This document shows positions 48,444 to 58,702 of a stretch of 64,000 nucleotides of DNA, piece by piece. Within the stretch, counting starts at the first letter, position 1, and every line of letters starts with the position of its first letter. A program made the translations under genes and the position numbers. The DNA comes from Candidatus Nitrosacidococcus sp. I8 (lineage in GTDB: Bacteria; Pseudomonadota; Gammaproteobacteria; Nitrosococcales; Nitrosococcaceae), in contig NZ_OX241534.1 in the NCBI RefSeq assembly GCF_945836005.1, forward strand, positions 1,660,275-1,724,274, in the 5' to 3' direction. A model generated the notes under the pieces. The model saw only the letters and a program-made list of their open reading frames with translations. It was not told where the DNA came from and did no database searches.

Positions 48444-49133
48444 TTGGTTTCCCCCTACTACATCGATTCCAACGATTCATCCTATTTTTTTCCAAACCCT
48501 AAACTTGCCCTTTTAGATCCAAATGGATTACTTGCTGTAGGTGGAGATTTATCTCAAAAACGGATTATTTATGCCTATTGTCAAGGGATATTCCCGTGGT
48601 ATAGCCAAGGACAGCCAATACTTTGGTGGAGTCCTAATCCTAGGATGGTATTATTTCCTAGTAAATTAAAAATTTCACGAAATTTAAAAAAAAAATTAAA
48701 CCGATCTGAATATACACTTACTATAGATAAAAATTTTCAGGGTGTTATTCAAGCTTGTGCTAATACACCACGGCACGGCATCATTAGCACTTGGCTCACT
48801 ATAGAGATGCAAACCGCTTATATACAACTACATGATATGGGAATAGCCCATTCTATAGAGGTATGGGAGAAATCTAATCTTATAGGTGGGCTTTATGGAT
48901 TACATATCGGTCGTATCTTTTTCGGCGAATCCATGTTCAGTCTACGCTCAGATGCTTCTAAGATAGCACTAGTTTATCTTTGTAATTATCTCCAGCAAAA
49001 AAGGGTTTCACTCATTGACTGCCAAGTTGAGTCTGCCCATTTATTTCGCCTTGGTGCTCAAACAATTACTAGAGATCTCTTTATTAGATGGGTACAAAAA
49101 CTATGCAACCCATCTATTGTAGATGATTTGTAA
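48444..49133 (+). CDS. aat: Leucyl/phenylalanyl-tRNA-protein transferase
   Basis: 229 residues. Attaches Leu or Phe to proteins with N-terminal Arg or Lys, marking them for ClpAP. Signatures are [40 protein letters not shown] and [19 protein letters not shown]. The start is a TTG 12 bases after recR. No ATG lies before the conserved N-terminal part. Confidence 0.95.
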   Translation: MVSPYYIDSNDSSYFFPNPKLALLDPNGLLAVGGDLSQKRIIYAYCQGIFPWYSQGQPILWWSPNPRMVLFPSKLKISRNLKKKLNRSEYTLTIDKNFQGVIQACANTPRHGIISTWLTIEMQTAYIQLHDMGIAHSIEVWEKSNLIGGLYGLHIGRIFFGESMFSLRSDASKIALVYLCNYLQQKRVSLIDCQVESAHLFRLGAQTITRDLFIRWVQKLCNPSIVDDL

Positions 49134-49231
49134 TAAAGCTGTAGAATCTACCTTAATTTATCTCCATGGCTTTTATGATAAAATGACTAAAATATACAGG
49201 TTACTAGCACAATAGGAATTATTAATAATAT

Positions 49232-49450
49232 ATGGGAAAAGAAGACAATATTGAAATGGAAGGTACGGTGATTGATAGCCTTCCAAATACTATGTTTAGA
49301 GTAGAGCTAGAAAATGGTCATGTGGTAACAGCACATATCTCCGGAAGAATGCGCAGACACTATATTCGAATTCTTACAGGCGATAAGGTAACAATTCAAC
49401 TCACTCCTTATGATCTTACTAAAGGTAGAATTATTTACCGTGCTCGCTAA
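49232..49450 (+). CDS. infA: Translation initiation factor IF-1
   Basis: 72 residues, exactly the usual length. S1-like OB fold with [40 protein letters not shown] and [12 protein letters not shown]. The gene lies after aat as in many gammaproteobacteria. Confidence 0.98.
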   Translation: MGKEDNIEMEGTVIDSLPNTMFRVELENGHVVTAHISGRMRRHYIRILTGDKVTIQLTPYDLTKGRIIYRAR

Positions 49451-49477
49451 TTAGTTACCAATATTAACTAATCTAAA

Positions 49478-49503
49478 AAAAGGGGGTACAGTACTACCCC
49501 TTT
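49478..49503. terminator. Hairpin between infA and the porin gene
   Basis: AAAGGGGGTA and the later TACTACCCCTTT pair with a small internal bulge, starting about 30 bases after the infA stop and lying between convergent genes. It could end both transcripts. Confidence 0.55.
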
Positions 49504-49545
49504 ATGGGTTTATTTGATTAAATTTCCAATTCCAAGTTAGTAAGG

Positions 49546-50889
49546 CTACCAGAAAAAGTATCCACCTACACCAACCACATTTGCAGTCTGCCTATTACCA
49601 TGGCCATACCATTCATTAATCGATCGGGTCCATTCTGCAACCAGTTTTAAGTTAGCATTTACATCATGGTATATTCCAGCTGTATAAGATTGTTGATCTT
49701 TAAGAACAGCTCCATATCCCATAGAGCTCATCAATTGATCTGTTGCGGTCTCGGCTTGTCTAGAAGTACCATAACTTATAGCCAATTTAGTATGCCCTAG
49801 GAAAGTATAACCCCATTGTGCCATCCAGCCTTTGTCTCTGCGTAAATGACCAGATGCATCCATAGAGTCAGCATCAAAAAGAAATGAACTGCCTAATCCT
49901 CTACCAGAGTAGTAGGAACCATTAAAATCCCAATTCTTATATCGAAGCTGAGATCCTGTTGACCAACCCCAAACATTACTTTCGCTGCTGACTGCAGACC
50001 AACCTCCATAAGGGGTAGTATTACGAGTAAAATTTTGCCACACCCCAGATCCCCAAACTTCCCAGCTACCATCTTTCCAAGATCTGGCATAGCTAATCAT
50101 ACCTTCGCCTCGTGGAGTGCTATCAGTATTATAACAGTTTGCCCCACTTGCAGCGACATAGCCATTTGCGAGAGATCCGGCAGCACCACAAACTTGAGAA
50201 GGATCTACTGCAGCAGCGGTTAATTTAACACCCGCCATATCTGGGCTAGTCCATCGAAGTTGCGCGTTAAAATTAGGATAGAGATACCCATAACCAATTC
50301 GACCTAAAGTAAATCCGCCGCCATGGACATTACCTGTAGCGCCTACACCAAAAAGGGTTTGGTCGGTTAAGATATTTTTACCCATAAAAACATCTAATGT
50401 CCGTCCCATCAGAATTTGGCCAAACTCACCATCAATAGTGAAATACGCTTCTCGAAACTCTAAATTTCCACCAAAACCTGTAGTTTCACTACTATTCACT
50501 AACCCTTGGCTTGGCATTCCAGGGCCACCATTATAACCTCTATTTTGTGTATTAGAGTTATTAACCTCTCCTGCAAGACTGATTCTTCCCCCAATATCTA
50601 ACCCATTCCAAGTAGGAGCTTTTACATTAAAACCAAATAGAGAAGGCATTAACCCACTGCGAAACCTACTTTGATGCTCTGCAATGGGGCTCATATTCAT
50701 GTTACCGCCAATTACATTGTCTGGACGACCACTTGGATCGCTCCAAACATAGAACTGGTTGATATTACCATCAAAACTGACTTCCCAGCCGTTGTCTCCT
50801 CCAACCACTACAATTGCACTTGCAGGAAGAGAAAAATTCATCGCTGCTGTAATAGCTATAGCTAATTTAGTGTTCTTAAAATTCTTCAT
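49546..50889 (-). CDS. Gram-negative porin
   Basis: 447 residues from the ATG at 50889, chosen because GGAG lies 8 bases upstream and a good signal peptide follows (MKNFKNTKLAIAITAAMNF to LPASA). The mature protein is a porin_4-like beta barrel: alternating hydrophobic strands, SFDGNINQFYVW, FREAYFTIDGEFGQILMGRTLDVF and the ending VVGVGGYFFW with a C-terminal aromatic, as outer-membrane proteins need. Asn- and Gly-rich loops are typical. Substrate unknown. It stands alone with a 298-base upstream gap in which I see nothing. Confidence 0.85.
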   Translation of the reverse strand: MKNFKNTKLAIAITAAMNFSLPASAIVVVGGDNGWEVSFDGNINQFYVWSDPSGRPDNVIGGNMNMSPIAEHQSRFRSGLMPSLFGFNVKAPTWNGLDIGGRISLAGEVNNSNTQNRGYNGGPGMPSQGLVNSSETTGFGGNLEFREAYFTIDGEFGQILMGRTLDVFMGKNILTDQTLFGVGATGNVHGGGFTLGRIGYGYLYPNFNAQLRWTSPDMAGVKLTAAAVDPSQVCGAAGSLANGYVAASGANCYNTDSTPRGEGMISYARSWKDGSWEVWGSGVWQNFTRNTTPYGGWSAVSSESNVWGWSTGSQLRYKNWDFNGSYYSGRGLGSSFLFDADSMDASGHLRRDKGWMAQWGYTFLGHTKLAISYGTSRQAETATDQLMSSMGYGAVLKDQQSYTAGIYHDVNANLKLVAEWTRSINEWYGHGNRQTANVVGVGGYFFW

Positions 50890-51187
50890 GCCATACTCCA
50901 TGATTTTATATGCCACAGACCACGCTGGCATAATACCTCCAAAATTCTACCTAAAATTTCTTTTTGTGTATTAAAAAAGTAGAGATTACCCTATAGATTA
51001 AACTACGACAATATTTATTTTAATTAGTTCTTTTATATTTGTATCAGATAGTTATATAGAATTTTAAGAAATTCATTTAATTAAATCAAATATCTAATTG
51101 TATAATTTTATTATATATATTTTAATTCATGAAATGATTTTTCATAAAAAGCTAACTTAAATAAAAAGTACGGCCGAATTATATCTA

Positions 51188-51670
51188 TTATCGGCGTACT
51201 CTAAAAAAAGTAGTTAAAATTGATTCACTAAGCTCTGCTAAAACCCCTCCTCGAATCTCCACATTATGGTTGAATAATCCTGCTGAAAATATATTAATAA
51301 CTGTTCCTGCAGCTCCACTTTTAGGATCAAAGGCACCAAATACAATTCTTTTAACCCGAGCTTGAATAGCTGCTCCAGCGCACATACTACAGGGTTCTAA
51401 GGTGGTATAAAGGGTACTGCTCACTAGGCGATAATTTTTAAGATAATTTCCGCTAGCCCGAATAGCTTGTATTTCTGCGTGTGCAGTAGGATCGCAGGTG
51501 CTAATTGGGCAATTCCAACCTTTTCCTAAAACTTTATTATCTCTTACTAGCACAGCCCCAATAGGAACTTCTTCTATTTTTTTTGCATAGTTTGCAAGCT
51601 CTAATGCATAGTACATCCATTTAATATCTTCCTCACCATCCATATCATCATTTTTTATATCTATTTCCAC
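51188..51670 (-). CDS. tadA: tRNA adenosine(34) deaminase
   Basis: 160 residues. Deaminates A34 to inosine in tRNA-Arg(ACG). Zinc motifs HAEIQAIRASG (about 65, catalytic Glu) and PCSMCAGAAIQA (about 93) are intact, as is FGAFDPKSGAAGTVINI. The usual neighbour guaA is separated from it by a decayed foreign gene. Confidence 0.95.
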   Translation of the reverse strand: MEIDIKNDDMDGEEDIKWMYYALELANYAKKIEEVPIGAVLVRDNKVLGKGWNCPISTCDPTAHAEIQAIRASGNYLKNYRLVSSTLYTTLEPCSMCAGAAIQARVKRIVFGAFDPKSGAAGTVINIFSAGLFNHNVEIRGGVLAELSESILTTFFRVRR

Positions 51671-51763
51671 TCTATTATATTTTTTAAAATCAATTTTTTA
51701 TAAAAAGTAGTATAATCAACGTCATGTAGAATACCATCGAGCATCAAAGGAGGAATTGATTTG

Positions 51764-51786
51764 GCTCAGCCTTAGCAAGGCTGAGC
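51764..51786. repeat. Perfect inverted repeat at the edge of the decayed foreign segment
   Basis: GCTCAGCCTT (51764-51773) and AAGGCTGAGC (51777-51786) form a perfect 10-bp stem with a 3-base loop. It lies 86 bases before the end of the pseudogene, between it and tadA. It could be a terminator or a scar of insertion; no T-run follows on either strand. Confidence 0.45.
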
Positions 51787-51872
51787 AGCCTGTCGACCAA
51801 GACCGTTTGAAAACTTAAAAGAGGCACGTTTTTAGGAATAGCAAAACCATATCCCAAAAGTAGTCATTCTCT

Positions 51873-52942
51873 TCATTGTGAGCACAATACCAAAATACTT
51901 CCAAGCGATCGAAGATGTATAACTTCCTCGAGAAGCAATTCGCTCGCTTGAATGATTGCCTTCCACTCGGATAAAGTTCTTTCCCTTCCTTGACAGCCGA
52001 CAAACATCTGCATGTCAAAAGAAGCACTGGCAAGGTCGGCACCTCTTTCCGGTACGACCATCTCCAGTATCGCCACACGGGCACCACTCCCCGCGATGGC
52101 CTCACGAACTCTTTGCAGTACCTGCACACACATGCTGTCATTGAAGCTGTGCAGTACAGTCGAGAGAAGGTAGATGTCCTTATGATCAGTTGCCATAGGA
52201 ACTTTCGTGAAAAGGTCTCCTGCCTGAAAGCGAAGACGCTTAACGGCATCCTCAGGGTGATTTGCCCAGTATGACTGGGCTTCCGCAATAACCTGGGGTC
52301 GATCCACAATCAGGGCAGACAACTGGGGGTAATGTTTAATAATCGCGAGTGACTTGACCCCACGGGAGCCGCCGACATCAATGATCCGTTCAAACTAGCT
52401 CCAGTCCATATCGGTGGCAAAGCCATCTCCAGCAAGAAACTCCACACTGTCCATGGCTTTAGAAAAATTCTGGTCGAACTCCGGCTGTTGGTCCAAGTAA
52501 TCAAATAAATCCTTGCCACGACAAAGCTGGAATGGTGACGTTCCGCTGCGAATGCCAGCCTCCAATTGCTCGAACCAGGGGCGGCTGAAAGCTTCCGAGT
52601 TGTGCATCAAAATCATGGCTCGAACGCTTTGTGGATCGTCGTTGCAAAGGCAGTTGGAAAGCTTATTATTGCGAAACACCATACGAAGATTGCCCTCGAT
52701 TGCCAATAGGCGGAACCAATCTGCACGAGTCGAAAGGGTGCTGGTGTGAGCTTATTGGGAATAGATTGAAGCCACGCACCGAACTTCATCATCATGGCAA
52801 ATCGACGTACCAAGCCGATATTCTTCTGGAGTCCCAATAATTTAGAATAACCAGTTCCAAGCCGGCGAAACACCGAGACTACATTCTCCACCGGTACTCC
52901 ACTATATTTCCAGCCGCATAACTTATAACCATGCCACTCCAC
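51873..52942 (-). pseudogene. Decayed SAM-dependent O-methyltransferase
   Basis: Three pieces on the minus strand form one COMT/acetylserotonin-type O-methyltransferase. The N-terminal dimerisation part is in one frame (52942 to about 52740: PAPFRLVQIGSAYWQSR). The next part is in another frame (from about 52706: LAIEGNLRMVFRNNKL), so a frameshift and probably a deletion of some 40 residues lie between. An in-frame TAG at 52395-52397 interrupts DMDWS / FERIIDVGGSRGVKSLAI, the SAM-binding motif. The rest continues to 51873 with AGDLFTKVP, LLSTVLHSFND and ILEMVVPE. The sequence is much richer in G+C than its neighbours (36 of 60 bases at 52021-52080), so it was probably acquired. It lies between guaA and tadA, normally adjacent. 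Confidence 0.85.
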
Positions 52943-54511
52943 TCATTCCCATTCAATTGTGGCAGGTGGCTTACCTGAAACATCATAAACTACTCGGGAA
53001 ATTTTGGGTATTTCATTAATAATTCGGTTAGAGATTTGAGAAAGTAATTCATAAGGTAGGTGCACCCAATGAGCGGTCATAAAATCAATACTTTCTATTG
53101 CTCGCAATGCAATTACGAATTCATAACTACGCTCATCTCCTACTACGCCAACAGATTTTACTGGTAAAAATACTGCAAAAGCTTGGCTCGTTTTATAATA
53201 CCAATCATGTGCACGCAATTCTTCAATGAAAATTGCATCTGCACAGCGAAGCAAATCTGCATATTCTTTTTTTATTTCCCCAAGAATTCGTACTCCTAAA
53301 CCTGGTCCTGGAAAAGGATGGCGGTGTATGAGTTCAAACGGTAGCCCTAACTTAGCACCGAGATTACGTACTTCATCCTTAAATAATTCCCGAAGAGGTT
53401 CAAGTAGCTTTAAATTTAATTTTTTGGGTAACCCACCTACATTATGATGGGATTTTATAGTTTGTGCTTTTCCTGTCTTGGTACCCGCTGACTCAATGAC
53501 ATCAGGATAAATCGTTCCTTGGGCAAGCCATATTATGCTCTTTAGTTTTTTTGCTTCTTCTTCAAAAATATCAATAAATATACGACCAATAACCTTACGC
53601 TTTTCTTCTGGATCAGTAATGCTTAATAATGCTCCTAAAAAGCGTTGCTCTGCATTAATGTGAATAACTCGAATACCAAAGTGATCTACAAAGGTAGTTA
53701 TCACCTGCTCGACTTCCCCTAAGCGGAGTAACCCATTGTCTACAAAGACACAGATAAGTTGATCTCCTATTGCACGGTGTAACAATGCGGCAACAACAGA
53801 GGAATCAACACCACCGGATAGAGCAAGTAATACTTTATCAGTGCCTACTTGGTTCTTTATTTGTATGATTTTATCCTCAACAATTTTTTGAGGAGTCCAC
53901 TGGGCTTCACATTTGCAAATATTATGGATAAATCCTTTTAAAATATTTATTCCTTGAGGAGTATGCGTAACTTCTGGATGAAATTGAAGACCATAAAAAT
54001 GTCGTTTTTCATCTGCCATCCCTGCAATAGGGCTATTGTTTGTAGAAGCAATTTTAGTAAACCCTACTGGCAATTGAGTGACTCGATCCCCATGACTCAT
54101 CCACACATTTAATAAAAACTCTGTAGGAGTATTTGAATTCTCTACATCTACAAATAACGAAGAAGAATAGGCACACACTTGGGCATAGCCATACTCCCGG
54201 TGAGTGGCGAGCTCTACTTTTCCACCTAATTGAGATGCCATTGTTTGCATGCCATAGCAAATACCAAGAATAGGTATACCCATTGAAAATATTGATGCAG
54301 AGGCTTGAGGTGCGTATTCTCCTCGCACTGAATCAGGACCTCCAGAGAGAATAATTCCTTTAGGTGAAAGTGATATTAGGGTTTCATCCTTAACATAATA
54401 AGGATGTACTTCGCAATACACACCTATTTCTCTAATACGGCGTGCAATTAATTGCGTATACTGCGAGCCAAAATCAAGAATTAAAATGGGAGGGTTATAA
54501 GAGAGACCCAT
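52943..54511 (-). CDS. guaA: GMP synthase (glutamine-hydrolysing)
   Basis: 522 residues. Converts XMP to GMP. N-terminal glutamine amidotransferase with [10 protein letters not shown] (nucleophile Cys) and [11 protein letters not shown]-pyrophosphatase domain with [16 protein letters not shown] and the C-terminal dimer domain ending [12 protein letters not shown]. Standard length. Its start overlaps the guaB stop by one base. Confidence 0.98.
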   Translation of the reverse strand: MGLSYNPPILILDFGSQYTQLIARRIREIGVYCEVHPYYVKDETLISLSPKGIILSGGPDSVRGEYAPQASASIFSMGIPILGICYGMQTMASQLGGKVELATHREYGYAQVCAYSSSLFVDVENSNTPTEFLLNVWMSHGDRVTQLPVGFTKIASTNNSPIAGMADEKRHFYGLQFHPEVTHTPQGINILKGFIHNICKCEAQWTPQKIVEDKIIQIKNQVGTDKVLLALSGGVDSSVVAALLHRAIGDQLICVFVDNGLLRLGEVEQVITTFVDHFGIRVIHINAEQRFLGALLSITDPEEKRKVIGRIFIDIFEEEAKKLKSIIWLAQGTIYPDVIESAGTKTGKAQTIKSHHNVGGLPKKLNLKLLEPLRELFKDEVRNLGAKLGLPFELIHRHPFPGPGLGVRILGEIKKEYADLLRCADAIFIEELRAHDWYYKTSQAFAVFLPVKSVGVVGDERSYEFVIALRAIESIDFMTAHWVHLPYELLSQISNRIINEIPKISRVVYDVSGKPPATIEWE

Positions 54512-55974
54512 TAATTAGTCCTACGATAGTTAGGCGCTTCTTTAGTAATCGTTACATCGTGAACATGACCTTCCCTAACGCCTGCTGCTGTAATACGCAC
54601 AAAATTCGTTTTAGTATGCATTGCTTCAATATTGGCACAGCCTGTATAGCCCATACTAGAACGCAATCCACCAATAAGCTGGTGAACTACAGGTGCTAAA
54701 TTCCCTTTATAGGGAACACGACCTTCAATTCCTTCAGGAACTAATTTATCAGATCCCTCTTTATGATCCTGAAAGTAGCGATCGCTTGATCCTTGCTGCA
54801 TTGCCCCTAAAGATCCCATGCCTCGATAGGCTTTATAAGCTCGACCTTGATAAAGCTCTACTTCCCCCGGAGCCTCTTCAGTACCAGCAAACATACCTCC
54901 TACCATTACTGTATGAGCACCTGCAGCAATCGCTTTAGCAAAATCTCCCGAGTAGCGAACCCCTCCATCTGCAATAAAGGGGACATCTGTACCTCTAAGT
55001 GTTTCAGCAACATTAATAATAGCAGTAATTTGAGGCACTCCTACACCAGTTACAACTCGAGTAGTACAGATAGACCCTGGACCAATACCTACTTTTACCC
55101 CATCAGCACCTGCTTCTACAAGTGCCTTAGCCGCATCTCCAGTTGCAATATTACCGCCAATTACTTGAATATTAGAATAAGTTGACTTAATCCACCGTAC
55201 CTGATCGAGTACGCCTTTAGAATGACCATGGGCAGTATCAACTACCAATATATCTACTTCAGCTTCAATCAGTGAAGCAATACGCTCTCTGCTTCCTTCT
55301 CCAATACCTACCGCTGCACCTACCCGTAATCGCCCATATTCATCTTTACAAGCTAGAGGGTATTCAGTAGCTTTTTGAATATCTTTAACCGTAATTAACC
55401 CCTTGAGTTTAAATTGATCATTAACAACTAGTATTTTTTCAATGCGGTTTTGATGTAAAAGGCTAACCGCTTCTTCCCGGCTAGCTTCTTCTGATATGGT
55501 CACTAATCGTGATTTTGGGGTCATAATATTAGAAACGGGGCTATCAAAGCGAGTCTCAAACCGCAAATCCCTGCTAGTAACAATACCTACTAATTGTTCT
55601 TTTTCAACTACAGGTACACCAGAAATTCGATGGGATCGAGTAATTGCAAGAACTTCCCCAATACTAGTTTCTGGGGTTACGGTAATTGGTTCACTGATAA
55701 TACCACTTTCAAATTTCTTTACTTTTCGTACTTCATTAGCTTGGCTCTCAATACTCATATTTTTATGAATAATACCTATTCCACCTTCTTGAGCTAGACT
55801 AATGGCCAGTTTAGATTCGGTCACTGTATCCATAGCTGCTGAGACAATAGGAACATTTAGCGTAATCGTACGACTTAGGCGAGTTGTCAGATCAGCCTCT
55901 TTTGGTAAAATCTGTGAGTATGCTGGGAGTAATAGAACATCGTCAAAAGTTAAAGCTTCTTGAATGATACGCAT
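54511..55974 (-). CDS. guaB: Inosine-5'-monophosphate dehydrogenase
   Basis: 487 residues. Oxidises IMP to XMP. Barrel start [13 protein letters not shown], tandem CBS domains (about 95-205), and the catalytic loop [20 protein letters not shown] with the active Cys. [10 protein letters not shown] is the mobile flap region. It is the first gene of the guaBA operon. Confidence 0.98.
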   Translation of the reverse strand: MRIIQEALTFDDVLLLPAYSQILPKEADLTTRLSRTITLNVPIVSAAMDTVTESKLAISLAQEGGIGIIHKNMSIESQANEVRKVKKFESGIISEPITVTPETSIGEVLAITRSHRISGVPVVEKEQLVGIVTSRDLRFETRFDSPVSNIMTPKSRLVTISEEASREEAVSLLHQNRIEKILVVNDQFKLKGLITVKDIQKATEYPLACKDEYGRLRVGAAVGIGEGSRERIASLIEAEVDILVVDTAHGHSKGVLDQVRWIKSTYSNIQVIGGNIATGDAAKALVEAGADGVKVGIGPGSICTTRVVTGVGVPQITAIINVAETLRGTDVPFIADGGVRYSGDFAKAIAAGAHTVMVGGMFAGTEEAPGEVELYQGRAYKAYRGMGSLGAMQQGSSDRYFQDHKEGSDKLVPEGIEGRVPYKGNLAPVVHQLIGGLRSSMGYTGCANIEAMHTKTNFVRITAAGVREGHVHDVTITKEAPNYRRTN

Positions 55975-56005
55975 AGAGAAGTTAGTAAATAAAATTTTAC
56001 TCTAA

Positions 56006-56011
56006 ATTATA
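56006..56011 (-). promoter_or_regulatory. Candidate -10 box of guaBA
   Basis: On the minus strand a perfect TATAAT lies about 32 bases upstream of the guaB ATG. No good -35 hexamer is seen at the expected distance. Confidence 0.4.
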
Positions 56012-56339
56012 CAGATTTTTCTCTACGGTAATATAGTCCTATAGAGAACTCCTCTAGTTTAGAATCTTTGTATTGATTGTTATTACTTCTCCTACAGGTG
56101 CTGTAATCTCAAAGAGCTTTAACTGTATTAAAGCGGTATTTTCCCGAGATATCAGCATTAACTTATCTAGTTTCTAAATAGAGACCTAGAGTTTATCAAT
56201 AAATTATCGCCACAAATAAAGCACAAAAAAATAAAGTTTTTAATATTGTAGCCTTTAGCCTGCCGAAGCGGTTCTTTAAAACATTTACTCATCTAATAAG
56301 TTTAATAGAATAAAATCAAATTATTTTATAAAAAAATAT

Positions 56340-56358
56340 ACTAATGATATTAATTTTC
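56340..56358 (+). promoter_or_regulatory. Fur-box-like site before the first TonB-dependent receptor
   Basis: ACTAATGATATTAATTTTC matches the 19-base Fur consensus GATAATGATAATCATTATC at 14 positions by my count, about 60 bases before the receptor's ATG. AT-rich context raises the chance of a random match. Confidence 0.45.
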
Positions 56359-56419
56359 ATTTATATTAATAAACACGTTTTTTATAAAAAAAGTAAATTT
56401 ATTAAATAAAGTTCATTTT

Positions 56420-58549
56420 ATGAAGAATAAAAATATATTTTCATCTCAATTAAAAGTATCTAAATCAATAATATTACTTACGCTTTTATCGAGTATCTCT
56501 TTTGCTCAAGGAGCGGAAAAAGAGAAAGAAGGAAAGGTTAAAGAAGAAAAGAAAGAAGAAGCAAAAAAGCTAGAGCCTATTAAAGTACAAAGCACAAAAG
56601 GAGAATCCTATTTTCTCCCTAATACCAGTAGTGCAATGCGTACAGATACTTCCCTTCGTGATACTCCCCAAAGTGTTTATGTATTACCTAAAGAGTTACT
56701 TAGAGATCAAAACGTACAATCTATCGGTGATGCCATGCGTAATGTCCCGGGGGTGACTGTCAACCTAGGAGAAGGTAATCGAGACGAGGTTGTGATTCGA
56801 GGAATTGATACTAAATTTGACTTTTTCGTCAATGGACTCCGGGATGATTCTGAGTATTTCCGAGACCCTTACATTATAGATCATCTAGATGTATTGAAAG
56901 GCTCGTCTGGAATGATCTTTGGTCGAGGTAATGGAGGGGGTGTGGTCAACTTAGTGACTAAACAACCTACCTTAACTCCTCACTATAGTATCAACTTAAA
57001 CGGTGGTTATTGGGATCATAAACGAGCGACTGTAGACTTTGGTGGACCTATTCCTGGAGATATAGCCAGTTATCGTTTAAATGCCATGGTAGAGGATTCT
57101 GGTGGCTTTCGGGATTTTTTCTATCTTCATCGCTATGGAGTAGATCCAGAAGTTACTTTTCAAATTGACCCTAATACTAAGCTGACGATTGGAGGACAGC
57201 ACCTCAATGATAACCGCCTTGCTGATCGAGGTATTGCCTCTCAAAATGGTCGCCCTGCAGATGTACCGATTGAAACTTTTTTTGGCTCACCTACTCAAAA
57301 TAATTCCTATCAAAATGTGGAAGAAGCCCATGGGATGTTTGAGCATATTTTTGATAGCTCCCTGAAAATCCAGAACTCCTTCCGGTTTATTAGCACTACT
57401 CACAATTATCAAAACTTATATGCAGGAAGTGCTGTTTCTAGTGCTGGCACTGTAGATCTTTCAGGTTATCGTCATGACAATACTCGAGATAACTTTTTTA
57501 ACCGCACAGATATTATCTATAAAGTAAACACAGGGCCAATTAGCCAAGAAATTATGAGTGGTGTAGTAGTTTCCCATGAAGAAGATAGTGATCTTAAAAT
57601 TGATTCGAATAAAATTACAGGGGTTTCTATTTTAGATCCAGTTGGAGTAGGTGTTTTTGATAAGGTCAGTAGAAATCGCTTTGTTACAGGTACAAACCTC
57701 GGTGTATATTTCCAAGATCAAATTGCCTTTAATGAACACTGGAAACTGGTGGCAGGGGCTCGCTATGATCGGTTTAAAGTAGTAGGTGATGATTTCTTAG
57801 GTGGTCCACATACCGAACGAGTTGATAATACCTTTAGTCCTCGAGCAGGAGTTATTTATCAACCTACTGGTTTTGCCTCATTTTACGCTAGCTATGCTAA
57901 GACCTATACGCCTCAAGGGACTAACCTCGCACTTTCTCTAAAAGACGCTTCCAATGCAGCACTTGCCCCTCTTGTTTCTACTAACTATGAAATAGGGACT
58001 AAATTTGTCATTCTTAAAGATAAACTTTCTGTCAATTCTGCTTTTTTCCGTCTTGACCAAGATAATGTAAATAGCCAGGATCCTAATAACCCTGCCGTTC
58101 TAGTTCAATTAGGTTCTCAAAGAAATGAAGGCTTTGAAGTCAGTGCGACCGGTGAAATCTTTCCAGGATTTCAAATCGTAGGTGGCTATACCCGCTTAAG
58201 TGCTCATCTTTTAACGGATACCACGAGTGGTAATGCTGGTGCTACTGTTGGATTAGTGCCACAGGATCAATTTAATTTTTGGGGTACCTACGCCTTTACG
58301 CCTCATGTTGGCATGAGTGCAGGAGTGAATGCTCAATCGAGTATGTATACTTCCTTTAGCAATAAAGTACTTCTACCTGGCTATGTGTTACCTCGAGCTA
58401 TGATCTACTATACCAATTTAAATTATCGAGTCTCCTTGAATTTCGATAATATCTCTAACACAGTCTATTACCCGACCGCTGCGGGTGATAATCAGATTAT
58501 GCCAGGGGCTCCTTTCAATGTAATGGCAAATTTTACCGCCACGTTCTAA
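56420..58549 (+). CDS. TonB-dependent siderophore receptor (copy 1)
   Basis: 709 residues. A signal peptide (ILLTLLSSISFAQGA) is followed by an unusual Lys/Glu-rich stretch (about 33-50) and a TonB-box-like region (PIKVQSTKG). The plug domain has DTPQSVYVLPKELLRDQ, VPGVTVNLGEGNRDEVVIRGI and LKGSSGMIFGRGNGGGVVNLVTKQP, typical of catecholate-type receptors. The 22-strand barrel ends in VMANFTATF with a C-terminal Phe. It imports ferric siderophores through the outer membrane, probably with the TonB cluster at 61.7-64 kb. The next gene is a close paralogue. Confidence 0.93.
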   Translation: MKNKNIFSSQLKVSKSIILLTLLSSISFAQGAEKEKEGKVKEEKKEEAKKLEPIKVQSTKGESYFLPNTSSAMRTDTSLRDTPQSVYVLPKELLRDQNVQSIGDAMRNVPGVTVNLGEGNRDEVVIRGIDTKFDFFVNGLRDDSEYFRDPYIIDHLDVLKGSSGMIFGRGNGGGVVNLVTKQPTLTPHYSINLNGGYWDHKRATVDFGGPIPGDIASYRLNAMVEDSGGFRDFFYLHRYGVDPEVTFQIDPNTKLTIGGQHLNDNRLADRGIASQNGRPADVPIETFFGSPTQNNSYQNVEEAHGMFEHIFDSSLKIQNSFRFISTTHNYQNLYAGSAVSSAGTVDLSGYRHDNTRDNFFNRTDIIYKVNTGPISQEIMSGVVVSHEEDSDLKIDSNKITGVSILDPVGVGVFDKVSRNRFVTGTNLGVYFQDQIAFNEHWKLVAGARYDRFKVVGDDFLGGPHTERVDNTFSPRAGVIYQPTGFASFYASYAKTYTPQGTNLALSLKDASNAALAPLVSTNYEIGTKFVILKDKLSVNSAFFRLDQDNVNSQDPNNPAVLVQLGSQRNEGFEVSATGEIFPGFQIVGGYTRLSAHLLTDTTSGNAGATVGLVPQDQFNFWGTYAFTPHVGMSAGVNAQSSMYTSFSNKVLLPGYVLPRAMIYYTNLNYRVSLNFDNISNTVYYPTAAGDNQIMPGAPFNVMANFTATF

Positions 58550-58571
58550 TACGCCCTCTCCTTCTATTTGT

Positions 58572-58605
58572 AAGGCAGAAAATTTTTATATTTTCTGCCT
58601 TTTTT
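58572..58605 (+). terminator. Terminator after receptor copy 1
   Basis: AAGGCAGAAAAT (58572-58583) pairs with ATTTTCTGCCTT (58590-58601), a perfect 12-bp stem with a 6-base loop, followed by a T-run. A similar but weaker hairpin ends the second copy. Confidence 0.85.
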
Positions 58606-58633
58606 AAATAAAAAAAATTATCAAGACAACCTT

Positions 58634-58652
58634 GATAATGAGAATTGTTATT
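58634..58652 (+). promoter_or_regulatory. Fur-box-like site before the second receptor
   Basis: GATAATGAGAATTGTTATT matches the 19-base Fur consensus at 15 positions by my count, about 50 bases before the ATG. Position and match are better than for copy 1. Confidence 0.65.
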
Positions 58653-58702
58653 ACTATATTTAAAAAGCTTTTTTTAAACTAAAGCTAAATAAGGATAGTA
58701 AT

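Larger units (their letters stand above)
55975..56419. other. Intergenic region between guaB and the first receptor
   Basis: 445 AT-rich bases between divergent genes. It holds the candidate guaB -10 box and, near its right end, a Fur-box-like site. Nothing else is recognised. Confidence 0.5.

Noticed and set aside
50890-50931. Upstream starts for the porin
   Set aside because: A GGAG ribosome binding site and a regular signal peptide favour the ATG at 50889.
51815-52519. Other open frames in the GC-rich segment on both strands
   Set aside because: They are shadows caused by high G+C; only the frames carrying the O-methyltransferase motifs make sense.
54693-55797. Open frames opposite guaB
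   Set aside because: They lie fully antisense to a strongly conserved gene, without ribosome binding sites or recognisable protein character.
55975-56419. Purine riboswitch upstream of guaB
   Set aside because: No conserved riboswitch core was found in the leader; only a -10 box is visible.
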